Source: Hesseltinella vesiculosa
Taxonomy: Eukaryota; Mucoromycota; Mucoromycetes; Mucorales; Cunninghamellaceae
Direction: 5' to 3'
DNA: 64,000 nucleotides
NCBI GenBank assembly: GCA_002104935.1
Contig: MCGT01000030.1
Coordinates: 270,831-334,830 of the forward strand
The translations under genes were made by a program, and so were the position numbers. Of this stretch, positions 23,801 to 34,779 are shown in pieces (position 1 is the first letter of the stretch; each line of letters begins with the position of its first letter). The notes beneath the pieces are model-generated. The model did no database searches. It saw nothing but the letters and a program-made list of their open reading frames with translations, and was not told where the DNA came from.

Positions 23801-24596
23801 GTTGAAGCAAGGCTGGATATCGATTTGTCGGGACAAGTACAGTTCCTTGGTGGACGACTTGGATCGTTTGTCCCATTTCTTCAGGATCTTTCGGAACCCT
23901 TCGTTGTTTAATTCGACGTATTTCTGTTTGATAAAAACAAAAGGAGTGATGCGTTGTTTCTATTTTTGTACAGCTGGATGGTTACCTGGATCTTATTGAG
24001 TTCCTGTTCAAACTGGACAAAGGCTTCTTGTAGGGCATTCAGCAATGTGTAGGCGTGCTTCAGACGTCGATTGTCGCTTTGCAGGATTTTTTTCTTGTCG
24101 ATCAATGTTCGTAGGCGGATCTTGAGTTCATTTTCTTTTTGAAGGTAAAACGAGTTGATCTAGGAGATGGGATCAATCAAAGCACGGGACTTTTTTTTTT
24201 TTTTTTTCTCGCCACTTTTTTCATTTGTGCCCCACGATTTCATGCTTTCCCACAGAGTGTATCACTTTTTTTTTTTTTACCTTTTCCAATTCACGTTCCA
24301 GTTTGAAGAAGAAAGCTGCTTTTTGTGATTGTAAGAGCTTGGCACGATCTTCTTCTGGAGCCGATCCGGTCAAGAGCCCAGCCTTTGCTAATTCATCCGA
24401 AGACATGTTGAGCAGCTTGCTGATGAATTTCTTCAGGCCTTTGTAGTCCAAGTATTGTGAACTCCATTCCGCATACTGTTGGCTTTGGATATGTTTGCCA
24501 AACTAGTGCCGTAATGACATTGAGTTAAAAAAAAATGTAAAAATAAAACAAAAAAACCGCGCCAACCCTTTCACCCAAGGCGTTTTTTACCTTCAT
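20838..24596 (-). CDS. PHO81: PHO81-like SPX-ankyrin-GDPD protein
   Basis: Pho81 senses phosphate and inhibits the Pho80-Pho85 cyclin-dependent kinase in yeast. Exon 1 is ATG AAG only (24596-24591). After the intron the SPX domain starts FGKHIQSQQYAEWSSQYLDY, then KGLKKFISKLL, LQSDNRRLKHAYTLLNALQE and FVQFEQELNKIQ. Its basic cluster suits inositol pyrophosphate binding. About eight ankyrin repeats follow (NERSCLHVAAMNGRLQLLVA, YGRTALHYATMNGFSDCVSY, and so on). The C-terminal third is a GDPD-like domain, including TKDAVPVIYGDWLLHYDDLA, where the catalytic His of the usual HD pair is replaced by Gly. The C-terminus is VINQVVHFNTTMAGAGF. At well over 1,000 residues the size fits Pho81. Control by the PHO pathway is inferred from homology only. 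Confidence 0.93.
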
Positions 24597-25059
24597 TTTC
24601 AATCAACGTAGACAAATCAAACTTGAATGGCAAGAACAACAACCGAAGAGTGATAAAACAATGTCGAGCGATCGGGTCCAATGGAGTAAAAAGGAAAGGA
24701 AGGCAGCAACTTTAAAAGGTTCAATGCAAGACGATGCTTTGAACAACAAAAAAGGAGAGGGGAAAAGAAGAAAAAAAATAAAAAAAATCACAGTTGGCCG
24801 GCCATTTTTGGCGGACTTTCAGATGTGGGCTGTTGCCCATGAAAAAACCGATGCGAGGGCACGAGCAAGGCATGGTTGGCTACGATTGCTCCAGAGTTTC
24901 AAAAAGAAAAAAATTAAAGTTTCCATCTGGACAGGCCATGAAAAAAGGGGGATCGTCGCTGGTTGATTCATTGATTTATTGACGTGGCCAGCAAAATAGT
25001 CAGTACAGATTATACAAAAGAAATGAAATAAAAAAAAATGGGAAGGATGCTCAGACTTC
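24597..25059. other. Intergenic region between PHO81 and chitin deacetylase
   Basis: This contains the PHO81 promoter and the 3' flank of the chitin deacetylase gene. A-rich stretches are present. I see no coding segment. Confidence 0.5.
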
Positions 25060-26721
25060 TTAGAAGAAGCTCACCACAAAGGCCAGCACAGCAAGGCCGC
25101 CGAGGATGCTGTTGGAAGCAGGGGCGATCTTGAAGGCGGCAGAGGTGCTGGTGGAGGAGCCAGCGCCAGCGCCAGAAGAGGAGCTGTTGGCAGTGGTGTT
25201 GCCGCTGATGAATTGAGCAAACGAGGGGAACTTGACAGAGGTTTCAATGTAAGGGTAGGTGATGTTGGAGCAGGTGGCGACATCGACAATGTACTTGTAG
25301 GCTTGCTTGATCTTGGGGAGGTATTCCACAGCCAATTGCATGGTGGTGTTGTCAATTTCGTGGGTCAAGACAATGTTACCGGTGGAGGCAAAGGAACCGT
25401 TGGTACCCATGGTGACAAAGCTATCGTAAGCAGATTGGACTTGAGCAAGGGATTCGGTGGTACCGGCAGCCCAATCATCAGTATCCAAGTTCCAGAGCAC
25501 ACAGGTCATGTTCAGTTGAGAAGCGATCCAACGGACACGGTCATCCACATCACCATAAGCCTAAGCAAAAAAGGGGGCGCAGCAAAGCCGTCAGTGATCA
25601 GAAAGGACCTTTGTCTTTTTAAGCTTACAGGGCGCCAGTACATGGGAGTCACACCAGTGGTCATCTTGATAGCCTTTTGAGTGTAGTAGAATTCAGCCAA
25701 AACTTCATCGTTGGTCAAGGTGGTCATCACTGGCGGAGAAAGAAAAGTGAGTGAGGGACCTGGTCAAAGAAAAGAAAAAAGAACTTACATTGATGGGACC
25801 AGGTGTGGTCAGCAATGTGATGGCCATCCTTCATACCACGCATGGCACCATAGGGCCAGTCCATGACGTTGGAACCAATGTAGAACATGGTAGCCTTCAA
25901 GGCGTTTTGTTCCAAAAAGTCATAAAAGGCGTTGTGGGAACAGTTGGGACCATCATCATAGGTCAAACCCCAGGTGGAAGGTTCAAGACATTGGTAGATA
26001 TCAGCATTGACATTAGCAATCTTGGGCTTGGTACAGGTGCTGGAACTCCACCAACAGTCCTAAAAATAAACAAATTGAAAAGGGCAGAAAAAGGCAAAAA
26101 AGAGAGTGAGAAAAAACCGAAGAAAAAGGAAAAATGGGAAGCGGAGATCAAAAAAGAAATGATTTTTTTTTTTTCAGGGCGACTTACGGGATCGGTGGCG
26201 GTATCATAGCCAGCAAAGTTCAAGCTGCCGTCAGCGTTCTTGGTACGGACGGGAATGTTGGGAGCCTTGGTCCAATCAATGGAGTTCTTGACCGAAAGGA
26301 ATTCAGGCGAGTTGGCCATACCGTTGGAGGTGGCGGTTTGCCAGGTGGTGGGCCATTGCTTGGGGTCAAAGGTGAGCCCGGTGGGAGTGTAGTAGGCACA
26401 TTCAGCCACGGGATCATAGGAGGTGAGTTGGTTGAGGCTGGGCAACTTGATGTTGTTGGGGTCGATGGTGGAGTTGAAGTTCTTCCAGTAGGGAACGGGT
26501 GTCAAGGGGGAGGTGGAGGAGGAGGAGGAGGGCTTGGCAGCACTGGAGGAGCCACTGGGAGAAGCAGCAGTGGTGGGGTGGACGCTGGTAGTGGGGTGGG
26601 CACTAGCAGCGCGAGTGGTGGTGGTCACCGTGGTGGTTCCGTTTTCGGCAGAATGATGACCGCCGGCACTCACCAAGGTGTGAGCCACAGCCAGGGCAGC
26701 AGCAATAGACTTGAAATGCAT
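25060..26721 (-). CDS. GPI-anchored chitin deacetylase (NodB/CE4)
   Basis: The enzyme deacetylates chitin to chitosan, a major wall polymer of Mucorales. The N-terminus MHFKSIAAALAVAHTLVSAG is a signal peptide and is followed by a Thr/Ser/Pro-rich spacer. The NodB domain shows motif 1 TYDDGP, motif 2 HHIADHTWSHQ, motif 3 MYWRPAYGDVDD (split by an intron), motif 4 LWNLDTDDW and motif 5 NIVLTHEID. The C-terminal tail is Ser/Gly/Ala-rich and ends with a hydrophobic segment (ILGGLAVLAFVVSFF), the signature of a GPI signal. Three short introns (about 26060-26187, 25733-25789 and 25561-25628) join in frame. The start at 26721 is the first ATG of the signal peptide. Confidence 0.95.
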
Positions 26722-28452
26722 AGTTCACAAGGGACGTATCAAAAGAGGTCGGATAAAGGAAAGGGTTGGGGTCAAAGGGAAAGGGAAACGATACGGGGGT
26801 CGCCAAAAGGAATGGAAAAAAAGTGAAGAAGAAGAGAGGCAAAATGGCGGTGGAGATCTTCTCAATTTAAGGCCTTGCTCCGCCGCTTTGTTGCTTTTAA
26901 TAGATCTTATGGCCAAACTCTTTTTGAAGACGAACTCAAAAAAACACATTATTTGCTCTTTTAAGATAAATTATATGTGTGACAGCCCTCTATGCATCGA
27001 GTTACACATTAATAACTGACATGAGGAATTCTAATCGTTGATCTTTTCCCGCCTTGCAACTTGATCTGCCTACGATGTTCATGGTGATCGTTTTTTTCGT
27101 TTTGCAACGCTCCCAAACCGCCTCTGTTGCTGCATCCTACCCGTCTTTGAGAGAACTCAGAGACAAGGTCGACTGGAAATAAAACGGAGGTTCTTTTTTT
27201 TTATTTTTTGGCTGGATTGCATTTACCTGGGAACTCTGCCCGCTCTTGTGGCACCCATATCCATTCTTGAACACAGTCCATCTTTTTCACTGCCTTAAAA
27301 ATAAAGTTTGTCTTTTTCAGGATGATATTTGGCTGTGTATTAATAGACAAGAGAGAAGATTCTATGCTTTTTTTTTGAAAAAAGAGGAAGGTCGATGGCT
27401 TGCGAGCCTCTTTTCCCTTTGACCATAGGCAAGCCTACAAGCTTTTTACTTTTCATGTGCCGCTCGGACGGGACTGAAAAAAAAAGAGCAAGCACGTTTT
27501 TTTTTGTTGGTGTGCATTTTTGCAGCTTTTGGACTTATTCCTCATTTTTACCTTAGTGTACGTGTGACCAAAAGAGATTGTGGCGAGCCATCGCACCGAA
27601 AAAAAAAAAAAAAAGAACGCACAACACGAAAAATATGTTTGAGATGGAAAGAAACATGACGTACCAGCGAACTCCTTTATCATGACAGCATCACGACTTC
27701 AGACGAGACAAAAAAAAAAAAAAAAAAAAAGTCACTAAAACCAGCTTAGGTAACGGTCCTGAGAGTCTCTACAGTATAAAAATAAATGAAGCACCGCCAC
27801 AATGGCAACCTCGAGGGAAGATCCTATTCCACGGTAGCTTGCACAGATCATAAAACAAAGGCGTTTTTTCTTCATTTCTTTTTTTTAAAACAACAGTCGC
27901 AGTCGTCGCCAAGTCTTTCGTCACTCCCTTTTTGTTCATCATCCGTTTTGAAACTGGTTCCCATGGATTTTTCTTTGGCAACCGGTGTTTCAAAGCCTTC
28001 TTTTTTATTGTTCCACACGTCCACCCAAAGCGGCTGCCTCCTTTTTTTTTTTTTTTCAACGACGAGGCGCTTGTGGGACGTGAGTGTCTTTGACAGAACA
28101 TTGAACAACCATGAATTATAGTTAAGAAAAAAAATAGGCATGGTATTCATCCGTGCCTTCATGGTTCGCGTAAACTACGCAAAAGACGGAAAAAAATTTT
28201 CAGCGGCTTTCCTGCTCATGTTCTCGACCTCGCATGCTCGTTGGATGGTCTTTTGTGCGCTCGTTGGCTAGGTCTCAACCTACCATTCACGGTCCGCTCC
28301 CGCTTGAGAATTTTCTGCATGAAAAAAATGACAAAAAAAAACAAGAGGGTTGTTTCAGAGGCCGGAATCCAACTTTTTTATCAAGCCGATTTTATTTTTC
28401 CTCCCTTCTTTTTGTTACTCGTCTTTATTTTTTTTTTTTTTTGTTCACTGTG
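26722..28452. other. Long intergenic region between divergent genes
   Basis: This is 1.7 kb between the chitin deacetylase and DUF8032 genes, which diverge. It has many A/T homopolymers, including 21 A at 27710-27730. No open frame has protein-like composition over more than a short span, and no tRNA or other RNA gene is evident. Confidence 0.5.
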
Positions 28453-29584
28453 ATGTCTGACACCTACAATACTGTAACTGTACCGATGAAGCTGGAAACA
28501 GTCGACTGGGACTATTTCAACTCTGGCATGACGCTGACCGACCTACAGGTGGATCAAACGCCCTCTTCGTTAGCCATGCCTCCGGCTGGAAACGACGACT
28601 TCTTGTCTTGGCAGGCGGCCGACTTGCCCTGGTCCTCCTTTTTAGACACTCTCGCCACGGAAGGATCCATACCATTTACCGACGCTTGTACTCTCCAACC
28701 GCCACCGGCATCTCTATCACCCAGTCCCTTGAAGCCTGCCGATTTCCAGCAGATGGCGTTGACCAGTGCCTCCTCTGTCTCCTCCACCGGCCCTTCTCTA
28801 CCTCCCACACCACCCTCAGCCTCACCCACTGCTTTTTATGAAATGAACTTGCTGTCCAATCCCATCATGACCTCAACGGTGCCCACGCCACCCACGCCCG
28901 TTACCATGGCCCCCGCCATGATCCACCCTCTGGAACCTACCGAGCCTATGGCCCAGCCTACAAAGACGCCCAAGCAACGTCGTCACTCCCATCATGCTTC
29001 TCATGCCTCCCATTCAGACCATCACCCTGTCCGCCGCCGTCTGTCTTCCCATCCATCCGTGGCCTCGGTTGTCTCTTTGACAGCTCATGCTCCTGTGCAC
29101 AAAATCGTCGAAGGCATCGAGCACCTGTCTTTTCTCTATTCTCACGACCGCCTGGTCAAAGAATATACCGTGCGCATCGATGTTGATGCCATCAACCTGG
29201 ATCTGGTTCCCACAAACTTCCGCGACGCCAACACTGTAAGCTATTTTTTTTTTTACCACGCACCATGCGATAAGTATATTTTTTCTTAACTCAATTTTTT
29301 TTTTTTTTTTTTGCCCCGTCAAGATCTATCCACGTGCCAATGTGCCCCGAGAACACTACGATGGAAATCGCTGGGAATATGAATCGACATGCAATTCCCT
29401 CGGTTGGAAACTCTGTTGGCTCAACAAGGAACAACTCTGTGGCCGCCGTGGTCTCATCCAGCGAGCCGTCGACGCCTACCGCAACCATCACACCGACATG
29501 CGCTCCAGACGAGTCACCCGCCAAGAAAAGGTCGCCAACGGCACCCTGCGCAAACGCAAATCCAAAAGATACAGTGTGGCCTGA
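28453..29584 (+). CDS. DUF8032-type protein, possible transcription-related factor
   Basis: The N-terminal two thirds are disordered and rich in Pro, Ser, Thr and His, with LPWSSFLDTLATEGSIPF and a His/Arg-rich stretch (KTPKQRRHSHHASHASHSDH). The C-terminal domain is conserved: VHKIVEGIEHLSFLYSHD, EYTVRIDVDAINLDLVPTNF, then across the intron (29236-29323) IYPRANVPREHYDGNRWEYE and CNSLGWKLCWLNKEQLCGRR, GLIQRAVDAYRNHH. This IYPRA...GNRW..E..CN..GW..A.LN...GKRGLIQRAVD pattern is what I know as DUF8032 in fungi. It ends with a basic tail (RSRRVTRQEKVA, RKRKSKRYSVA). Function is unknown; the basic tail and acidic N-terminal motifs would fit a nuclear role. Confidence 0.82.
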
Positions 29585-31065
29585 TCTCCCCTCCCACTCC
29601 TCTGTCTTTTTCCAAGAGCATATCCCCTTTTCTCTCCATCTGTAAATAACACAACCTCTTTATTATTTTGTACTCTTTTGGCACCGCTCTTCATCTTCAA
29701 TGTTCATATCATGCAGTTTGTCCATCAGCTCTATCTCTTGGCAATAAAAAAAATCGAAACATATCTTTACTCCCAAAAGGCTTTTCCCAATTGTGCTCAT
29801 TCCACCATCATGTCACGAGGGCTATCCTCTTATTTTTGTCACACCACCACTTTCGTTTGGGGTACACATGGATTCCTGCAAAAGCCATCCCCATCGGAGC
29901 TTCCAAACTTGGTGAATGCCTTGTGTTTGAGAAAAATATTAGAGCTCGTCAGCGACAGCCTCCAGACAATCAACGCCACCATTTCAACCGTTTCAATAGA
30001 TGCCTCGATAAAAATAGATACTGTAGGCGACTCCAAGACGATAAAGAAGATAAAAATCTGCATTTCCAAACCATGACCGTGCGAGGGGAAGCGAAGCATG
30101 ACTTCTCCTTTTGGGAGAGAAGTGCAAAATAAAAAACATTGCCGCGTGGACCCTTCATTTTTCCATGACGACTAAGGTTTGGGTGGATGTTGACGTCCAG
30201 AAAAAAAAAATGACGCTTGTGAATCACCTGCCACGTTCAGTTGGACGATCCACCGTCACCCAGCCTGGAGTTATCATTATCTCCCTGAGGCCCATGTCAA
30301 TAATTCAAATGACCCATCGGCCATGAGCATCTTCCAAGTAGCTGAAGACTGCCCACCTCAACCATTTTGTTATGATTGTATTTTTTGCGTCTTGACAAAA
30401 AAGGAAATTGGAGTGCTTGTTCATTTTACCGGCCACACATCCTAACGACGGGCATTCTTCCGAAGCTGAGGTCATCGGTGCTCTGGGGTACAAAGCGACA
30501 TGAACACGCCAAGGTTCAGCCAGTCAGCTTTTTTCCGTCCAGTCAAGATCCATCCTACTCGACTGTTGCATCTTCCGCTTTTTTTTTTATCATTGATCCC
30601 TTTCGAAAACGTGACTGCGCGAGGCCCCTTTTTTGACAGACAATCGAGGACACTTTTTTTTTCTTCAGGGCTCATGTTCTCTCGTTGCTTCTATGATGCT
30701 CCACTTTCTTCCATTTTTGATTTTTTAGGGTTCCATCCCTTTCTCTCGCTTCCTATGTTTTACTGGCTAGGAACTTCACCTTTACATAACCGTGTCTGTG
30801 ACGTATGTCCTCTTCATCATAGCCAATCAACCGCCGAAGATAGGAAACCCATCCCTGATGGCCAAGATGCAGGCACAGCGTCATCGAATTTCCAAACAGG
30901 GTCTGAAAATCACCCAATAAACCAACGCAGAAAACCACCACCAAAATCCCGCACTCCCTCCGTTTCTGAACGGTCCCCCAAATCAGCCGTCAGCCAAAGT
31001 CTGGAGCAAAAAAAAAAAAAAGGTGTCTGGTTTGACGCATACCGATGAATGCGATTTCAGAGGGT
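29585..31065. other. Gene-poor region left of the inverted repeat
   Basis: I find no confident gene. Two open frames (29668-30132 and 30500-31048, plus strand) lack family motifs and look like chance frames. A segment near 30895-30920 (GGTCTGAAAATCACCCAATAAA) resembles part of the dispersed repeat copy at 62195-62222, so this region may hold decayed repeat material. Confidence 0.4.
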
Positions 31066-31598
31066 GCCGGAGGTTCAGAAAAGTCACAGATACGATCAGG
31101 GTTGTCGTCCAATAAAATCCATTTTCTGTTTTTGGATTTTTTCGTCCAGGTGCTCTACTGCGAAATTATTTTGCCAGCCCTCTCACTCTTCTCTCTGCTG
31201 TCTGAGAGAGTTAGTACTTTAAAAACGTCATTTCTCACCATTTTATACTTGTATGCAAGATTTGGCGTGAATTCGTTGAGTGCAATTTTGAGCTGTGATT
31301 TTTGATCAGATCGTCTGGGGGTTGGTTCCCTGGCGAAAGCGGTCGATTTTTGATTTTTTTTAGCGGGGGATTCGGGAGGTGTCAAAAGAAACGGATCAAG
31401 CGTTGGCTGAGCAACCTTCACCAATCGACCTGACTTTTTCTGTAGCAACATCCTTCATGTCTTTGCGCATTCTCTGAAAATTCCACGTCGATCTAATCAG
31501 CCCAAAGTGCTGTGCAGTGTTTTTTTTTTTTTTTTTCAGAGAAAAAAATGGGGTGGTCAGATTCAGGTTCCGCACTGCACCCTTCGATGCCAGGCCGT
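31066..31598 (+). repeat. Dispersed repeat copy A, left arm of a large inverted repeat
   Basis: Positions 31197-31598 are almost the exact reverse complement of 31970-32370. The segment 31066-31196 lies outside the paired arm but resembles the copy at 62170-62480 (both contain a GGAGGTTCAGAAAA start and a CCAATAAAAT block), so it belongs to the same element. The arm contains the landmarks CTGTCTGAGAGAG, CACCAATCGACCTGAC and GATTCAGGTTCCGCAC. The reverse strand carries an open frame (31451-31155) whose first 70 residues are nearly identical to the one in the right arm. Confidence 0.88.
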
Positions 31599-31969
31599 GC
31601 ACGCAGGAAAATGGGTAATCAGCGAATGCAGGCAGGTTCTTGTCCCAAGTTAGATCACCGACAAGTGCAACCTGACCAAGGGATTTTTTCCGATTTTTTG
31701 GCTGCCGGGTGAGAAATGCTCATGATACATTTTGAAAATTTATTATTGAAAATTTATTATGCTACATTTTGGAGGAGAAACTCAAGCTGCGAAAAATCTT
31801 GTTTTTTTTTGTTTTCCTTCGTTTTTGACCTTTTATCTCTTCACCTCAACTTTCATTCTATCCTCCATGGTACCTTTGGCCTATCAATAGTCTTATCCAA
31901 GCGATTTGTACTGCTTGAACCGCTTGAACCGCTTGAACCGGGTGTGGAAAAGGCCCTGAGCTGTTTTGA
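31599..31969. other. Spacer (loop) between inverted repeat arms
   Basis: About 370 bp separate the arms. The spacer is A/T-rich and contains two small tandem duplications: TGAAAATTTATTAT at 31733-31746 and 31747-31760, and three copies of the 9-mer GCTTGAACC at 31913-31939. I see no gene in it. Confidence 0.6.
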
Positions 31970-32370
31970 CAGCCTGGAATTGAAGGGTGTTGTGCGGAAC
32001 CTGAATCTGACCACCCCATTTTTTTCTTTTTCATCCCTGAAAAAAAAAAACACTGCACAGCTTGGGCTGATTAGATCGATGTGGAATTTTCAGAGAATGC
32101 GCAAAGACATGAAGGATGTTGCTACAGAAAAAGTCAGGTCGATTGGTGAAGGTTGCTCAGCCAACGCTTGATCCGTTTCTTTTGACACCTCCCGAATCCC
32201 CCGCTAAAAAAAATCAAAAATCGACCGCTTTCGCCAGGGAACCAACCCCCAGACGATCTGATCAAAAATCACAGCTCAAAATTGCACTCAACGAATTCAC
32301 GCCAAATCTTGCATACAAGTATAAAAAGGTGAGAAATGACGTTTTTAAAGTACTAACTCTCTCAGACAGC
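31970..32370 (-). repeat. Dispersed repeat copy B, right arm of the inverted repeat
   Basis: This is the reverse complement of 31197-31598 with only a few substitutions and differences in poly-A/T length. The match stops sharply at 32370 (CTCTCAGACAGC), after which the flank no longer resembles the left side. Copy B is therefore truncated relative to copy A. No clear target-site duplication is visible at the outer ends. Confidence 0.88.
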
Positions 32371-33065
32371 CAAGCGAAAAGGACGATGACCAATCTTTCG
32401 GTTTGCACTGGCAGGAATCGACGGGTGCAGAGCGGAGACAGAATGTGGCCATCCCAACTCTTGTCAAAAAAAGGAAGATTGCACAGCCCTTTCGAGTGAT
32501 CGGATGATCAGTTAATTTACACACAAGCGCAGAAACAGGAACAATGAAGATACTAAAAAAATCACGTTGAGTACGTCGTCCAGGCAACCTGTGATCAGGT
32601 TCGCTTTAATGCTCCCGATTTCTCAGCCATATCCCTCAGGGACCTAGACGATCTGAAAAAAAAAATACAGTGCAAAAATTGCCTTCAAGCTAGATGGCAG
32701 TGAGTGTCGATAAACCAGCCGAAAAATATTACCCTCTGATTTCAAGAGTCCGGTTTTGAAAAGCACCTTTTTTTTTCTTTTGGTGGGATAGGTTTAGCCG
32801 TAGCCCAGCGATTGGATGTCAGGGAGGCTAGCGATAAGTACACGACCAAGAAAAACAAGATCACAGGCAGGAAAGACAGACCCTAAAACACTTCTACTTG
32901 GTCTGGTTGAAGCTTCATCCTTTCGTAGTTGGCGCAAAGTTAGCGGCATCACTGAACCACGGAGATCGAAATGAGGTTCGGCACACGAGGGTTAATACAG
33001 GAAAACAAATGATACACTTTTTATTTAATTTTTCTCTCTGGATGCCTTTTGAGAGAGCAAGGACT
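32371..33065. other. Intergenic region right of the inverted repeat
   Basis: I see no confident gene here. The plus-strand open frame that runs out of the right arm ends at 32499 and has no continuation. Confidence 0.45.
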
Positions 33066-34260
33066 CTAACAGAAGTTTTCCACGATCTTCCAACCGACAT
33101 CTTTGTTGGCCAAAAAGGGAACGACCTTGCCGAGCTGGGGTTGAGCGGACGAGATTTCGTAGGTGGCAGGCACAACGACGTTCTCTTGCTTGACCAAGGT
33201 GACCTTCTTGTCCTGGAAGCCTTCCTTTTGCTTCAGACCATAAAAGCTGCGGCCAAAGTGACAAGCAAAGTTTTCTAGTTTGTCCAAGCAGCCAATGTCT
33301 TCAAAGATCTTGCACAGGTAAGGCAATACCAAGGGGGTTGTGAACACACCAGCATGAGCACAGGCAGTTTCCTTGACATGGCTAGGATGAGGGGCCGAGT
33401 CGGTACCCAAGAAGAAGCGAGGGTGGCCTACCAGAAAAGTGGGTGAGTTCCACTCGGCCTGCCAGCCTGGATCTCGCGTTGTCCTTACCAGAGGCAACCA
33501 CTTCACGGAGAGCTTGGCGGTCGTGAGGATATTTGGCAACAGGCTTGCAGAAATGGTGAGCTTGGCCGGCCCAGTCGTCGACGATGAGCTGGAGGTGGTG
33601 AACGGTGATGGAGCAAGCGACAGTGTCACCGAGACGCTTGACCAAGTCAACGGCAGCCGAGGTGGTGGCGTGTTCCAAGACAATCTTGAGGTTGGGGAAG
33701 GCGCGGTGGATCTTTTCAAGCTGGGGCAGGAATTTTTCTTCGGCGTTCATGACACACACGTCGTTGTCGAGGTCGCTGGGGATTTCACCGTGCAAGTTCA
33801 GCACCATGCCTTCTTCCTCCATAGCCTTGAACACAGGGTAGTAGATTTCATAGTTTTCAATACCAGAGTCGCTGTTGGTGGTGACGCCACGAGGATACGA
33901 CTTGACACCGGCAATGCCGGCCTTGCTGGCCTTGCGCACTTCATCGACAGTCAAATCAGGCGACAAGTACAGGGTCATGTAAAACGTTACGTCAGGAGCA
34001 AGGGCTTGGAGCTCTTCTTTGTAGCTCAAGGCTTGTTCGGTTTTGGTGACGGGAGGTTGCAAGTTGGGCTAAGGACCGATGATTAAACGATCCCTGATCA
34101 GCTCGATCCTTTTTATTTTTTATTTTTTTTATTTTACCATAATGTAAGCCAAGGAAACACCGCCTTCAGCCACCTTGGGGGTCACCATGCGCATCATATC
34201 CCCTTGGCGAAGGTGAAGATGGAAATCAGAAGCAGAAGGAATAGTAATCGATTGGGTCAT
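33066..34260 (-). CDS. URA4: Dihydroorotase (pyrimidine biosynthesis)
   Basis: The enzyme closes carbamoyl aspartate to dihydroorotate, step three of pyrimidine synthesis. It is the monofunctional, PyrC-type form used by fungi. The N-terminus MTQSITIPSASDFHLHLRQG holds the first metal-binding His pair (DFHLHLRQ). It continues AEGGVSLAYIMPNLQPPV across an intron, then AGVKSYPRGVTTNSDSGI with the carbamylated-Lys region, LNLHGEIPS, IVLEHATT, ITVHHLQLIVDDWAG and FFLGTDSAPHPSHVKE. All expected metal ligands (His, His, Lys, His, His, Asp) are in place. The end is WKIVENFC at 33066. The length of about 350 residues is normal. A diverged copy of the dispersed repeat lies about 70 bp upstream of the start. 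Confidence 0.96.
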
Positions 34261-34329
34261 ATTGTTACAAAGAAAAAAAGGTGGAGAAAGAAAAAAAAAA
34301 ATAGAAGCCCCCGCCGTCAAAAAAAAAAA

Positions 34330-34580
34330 TATCAAAACTGGGGAATCGGATGTGTCAAATAAAATTGAGCAAACATTGGCTGGACGATCTTCACCAATCG
34401 ATATGATTTTTTCTGCATCATCCTCTCTATGCAAAATTTCACCTTGATCGAATCACTCAAAAGTGGGCAGCATTTGCTTTTTCATGAAAAGAACTTCGGT
34501 GGCTATATTCAGTCTCCGCACTTTGCCATCGATTCCAAGCTGGTGCAGGGCAGTTGGCAATCAATCAACACATCGTTCGA
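34330..34580 (+). repeat. Diverged dispersed repeat copy C, upstream of dihydroorotase
   Basis: Same orientation as copy A. Matching blocks occur in the same order: GGGGAATCGGATGTGTCAAA against GGGGATTCGGGAGGTGTCAA, then TTCACCAATCGA, TTTTTCTG and later TTCAGTCTCCGCAC with CCATCGATTCCAAGC. Identity is clearly lower than between A and B. The copy sits between the divergent dihydroorotase and PD-(D/E)XK-like genes. Confidence 0.75.
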
Positions 34581-34779
34581 AAATAAAAAGTAATCCTTCA
34601 AAAGTGTCTGTGTTGGTTACGGTGCCTCGAGCAAAGCACCGGCTGCTAACAACGCTTGGCCAACCAAAAGTGGGGAGGTCTTTGAATTTTTGTAACGAGG
34701 CAGGGCAGCACGAAATTCAAAAGGAGCAAAAGAAAATGGCAGTAAACGACTTTTTCTTCACCTTTTTTTTTTTTTCAGC

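Noticed and set aside
29668..30132. 154-codon frame between the DUF8032 gene and the inverted repeat
   Set aside because: No domain, no codon preference like that of neighbours, and the overlapping frames are equally long. Treated as chance.
31155..32499. Matching 98- and 127-codon frames in the two arms of the inverted repeat
   Set aside because: Their first 70 residues are identical because the arms are copies; the frames then diverge and stop. The related copies at 34330 and 62165 do not keep the frame, so I treat them as non-coding repeat.
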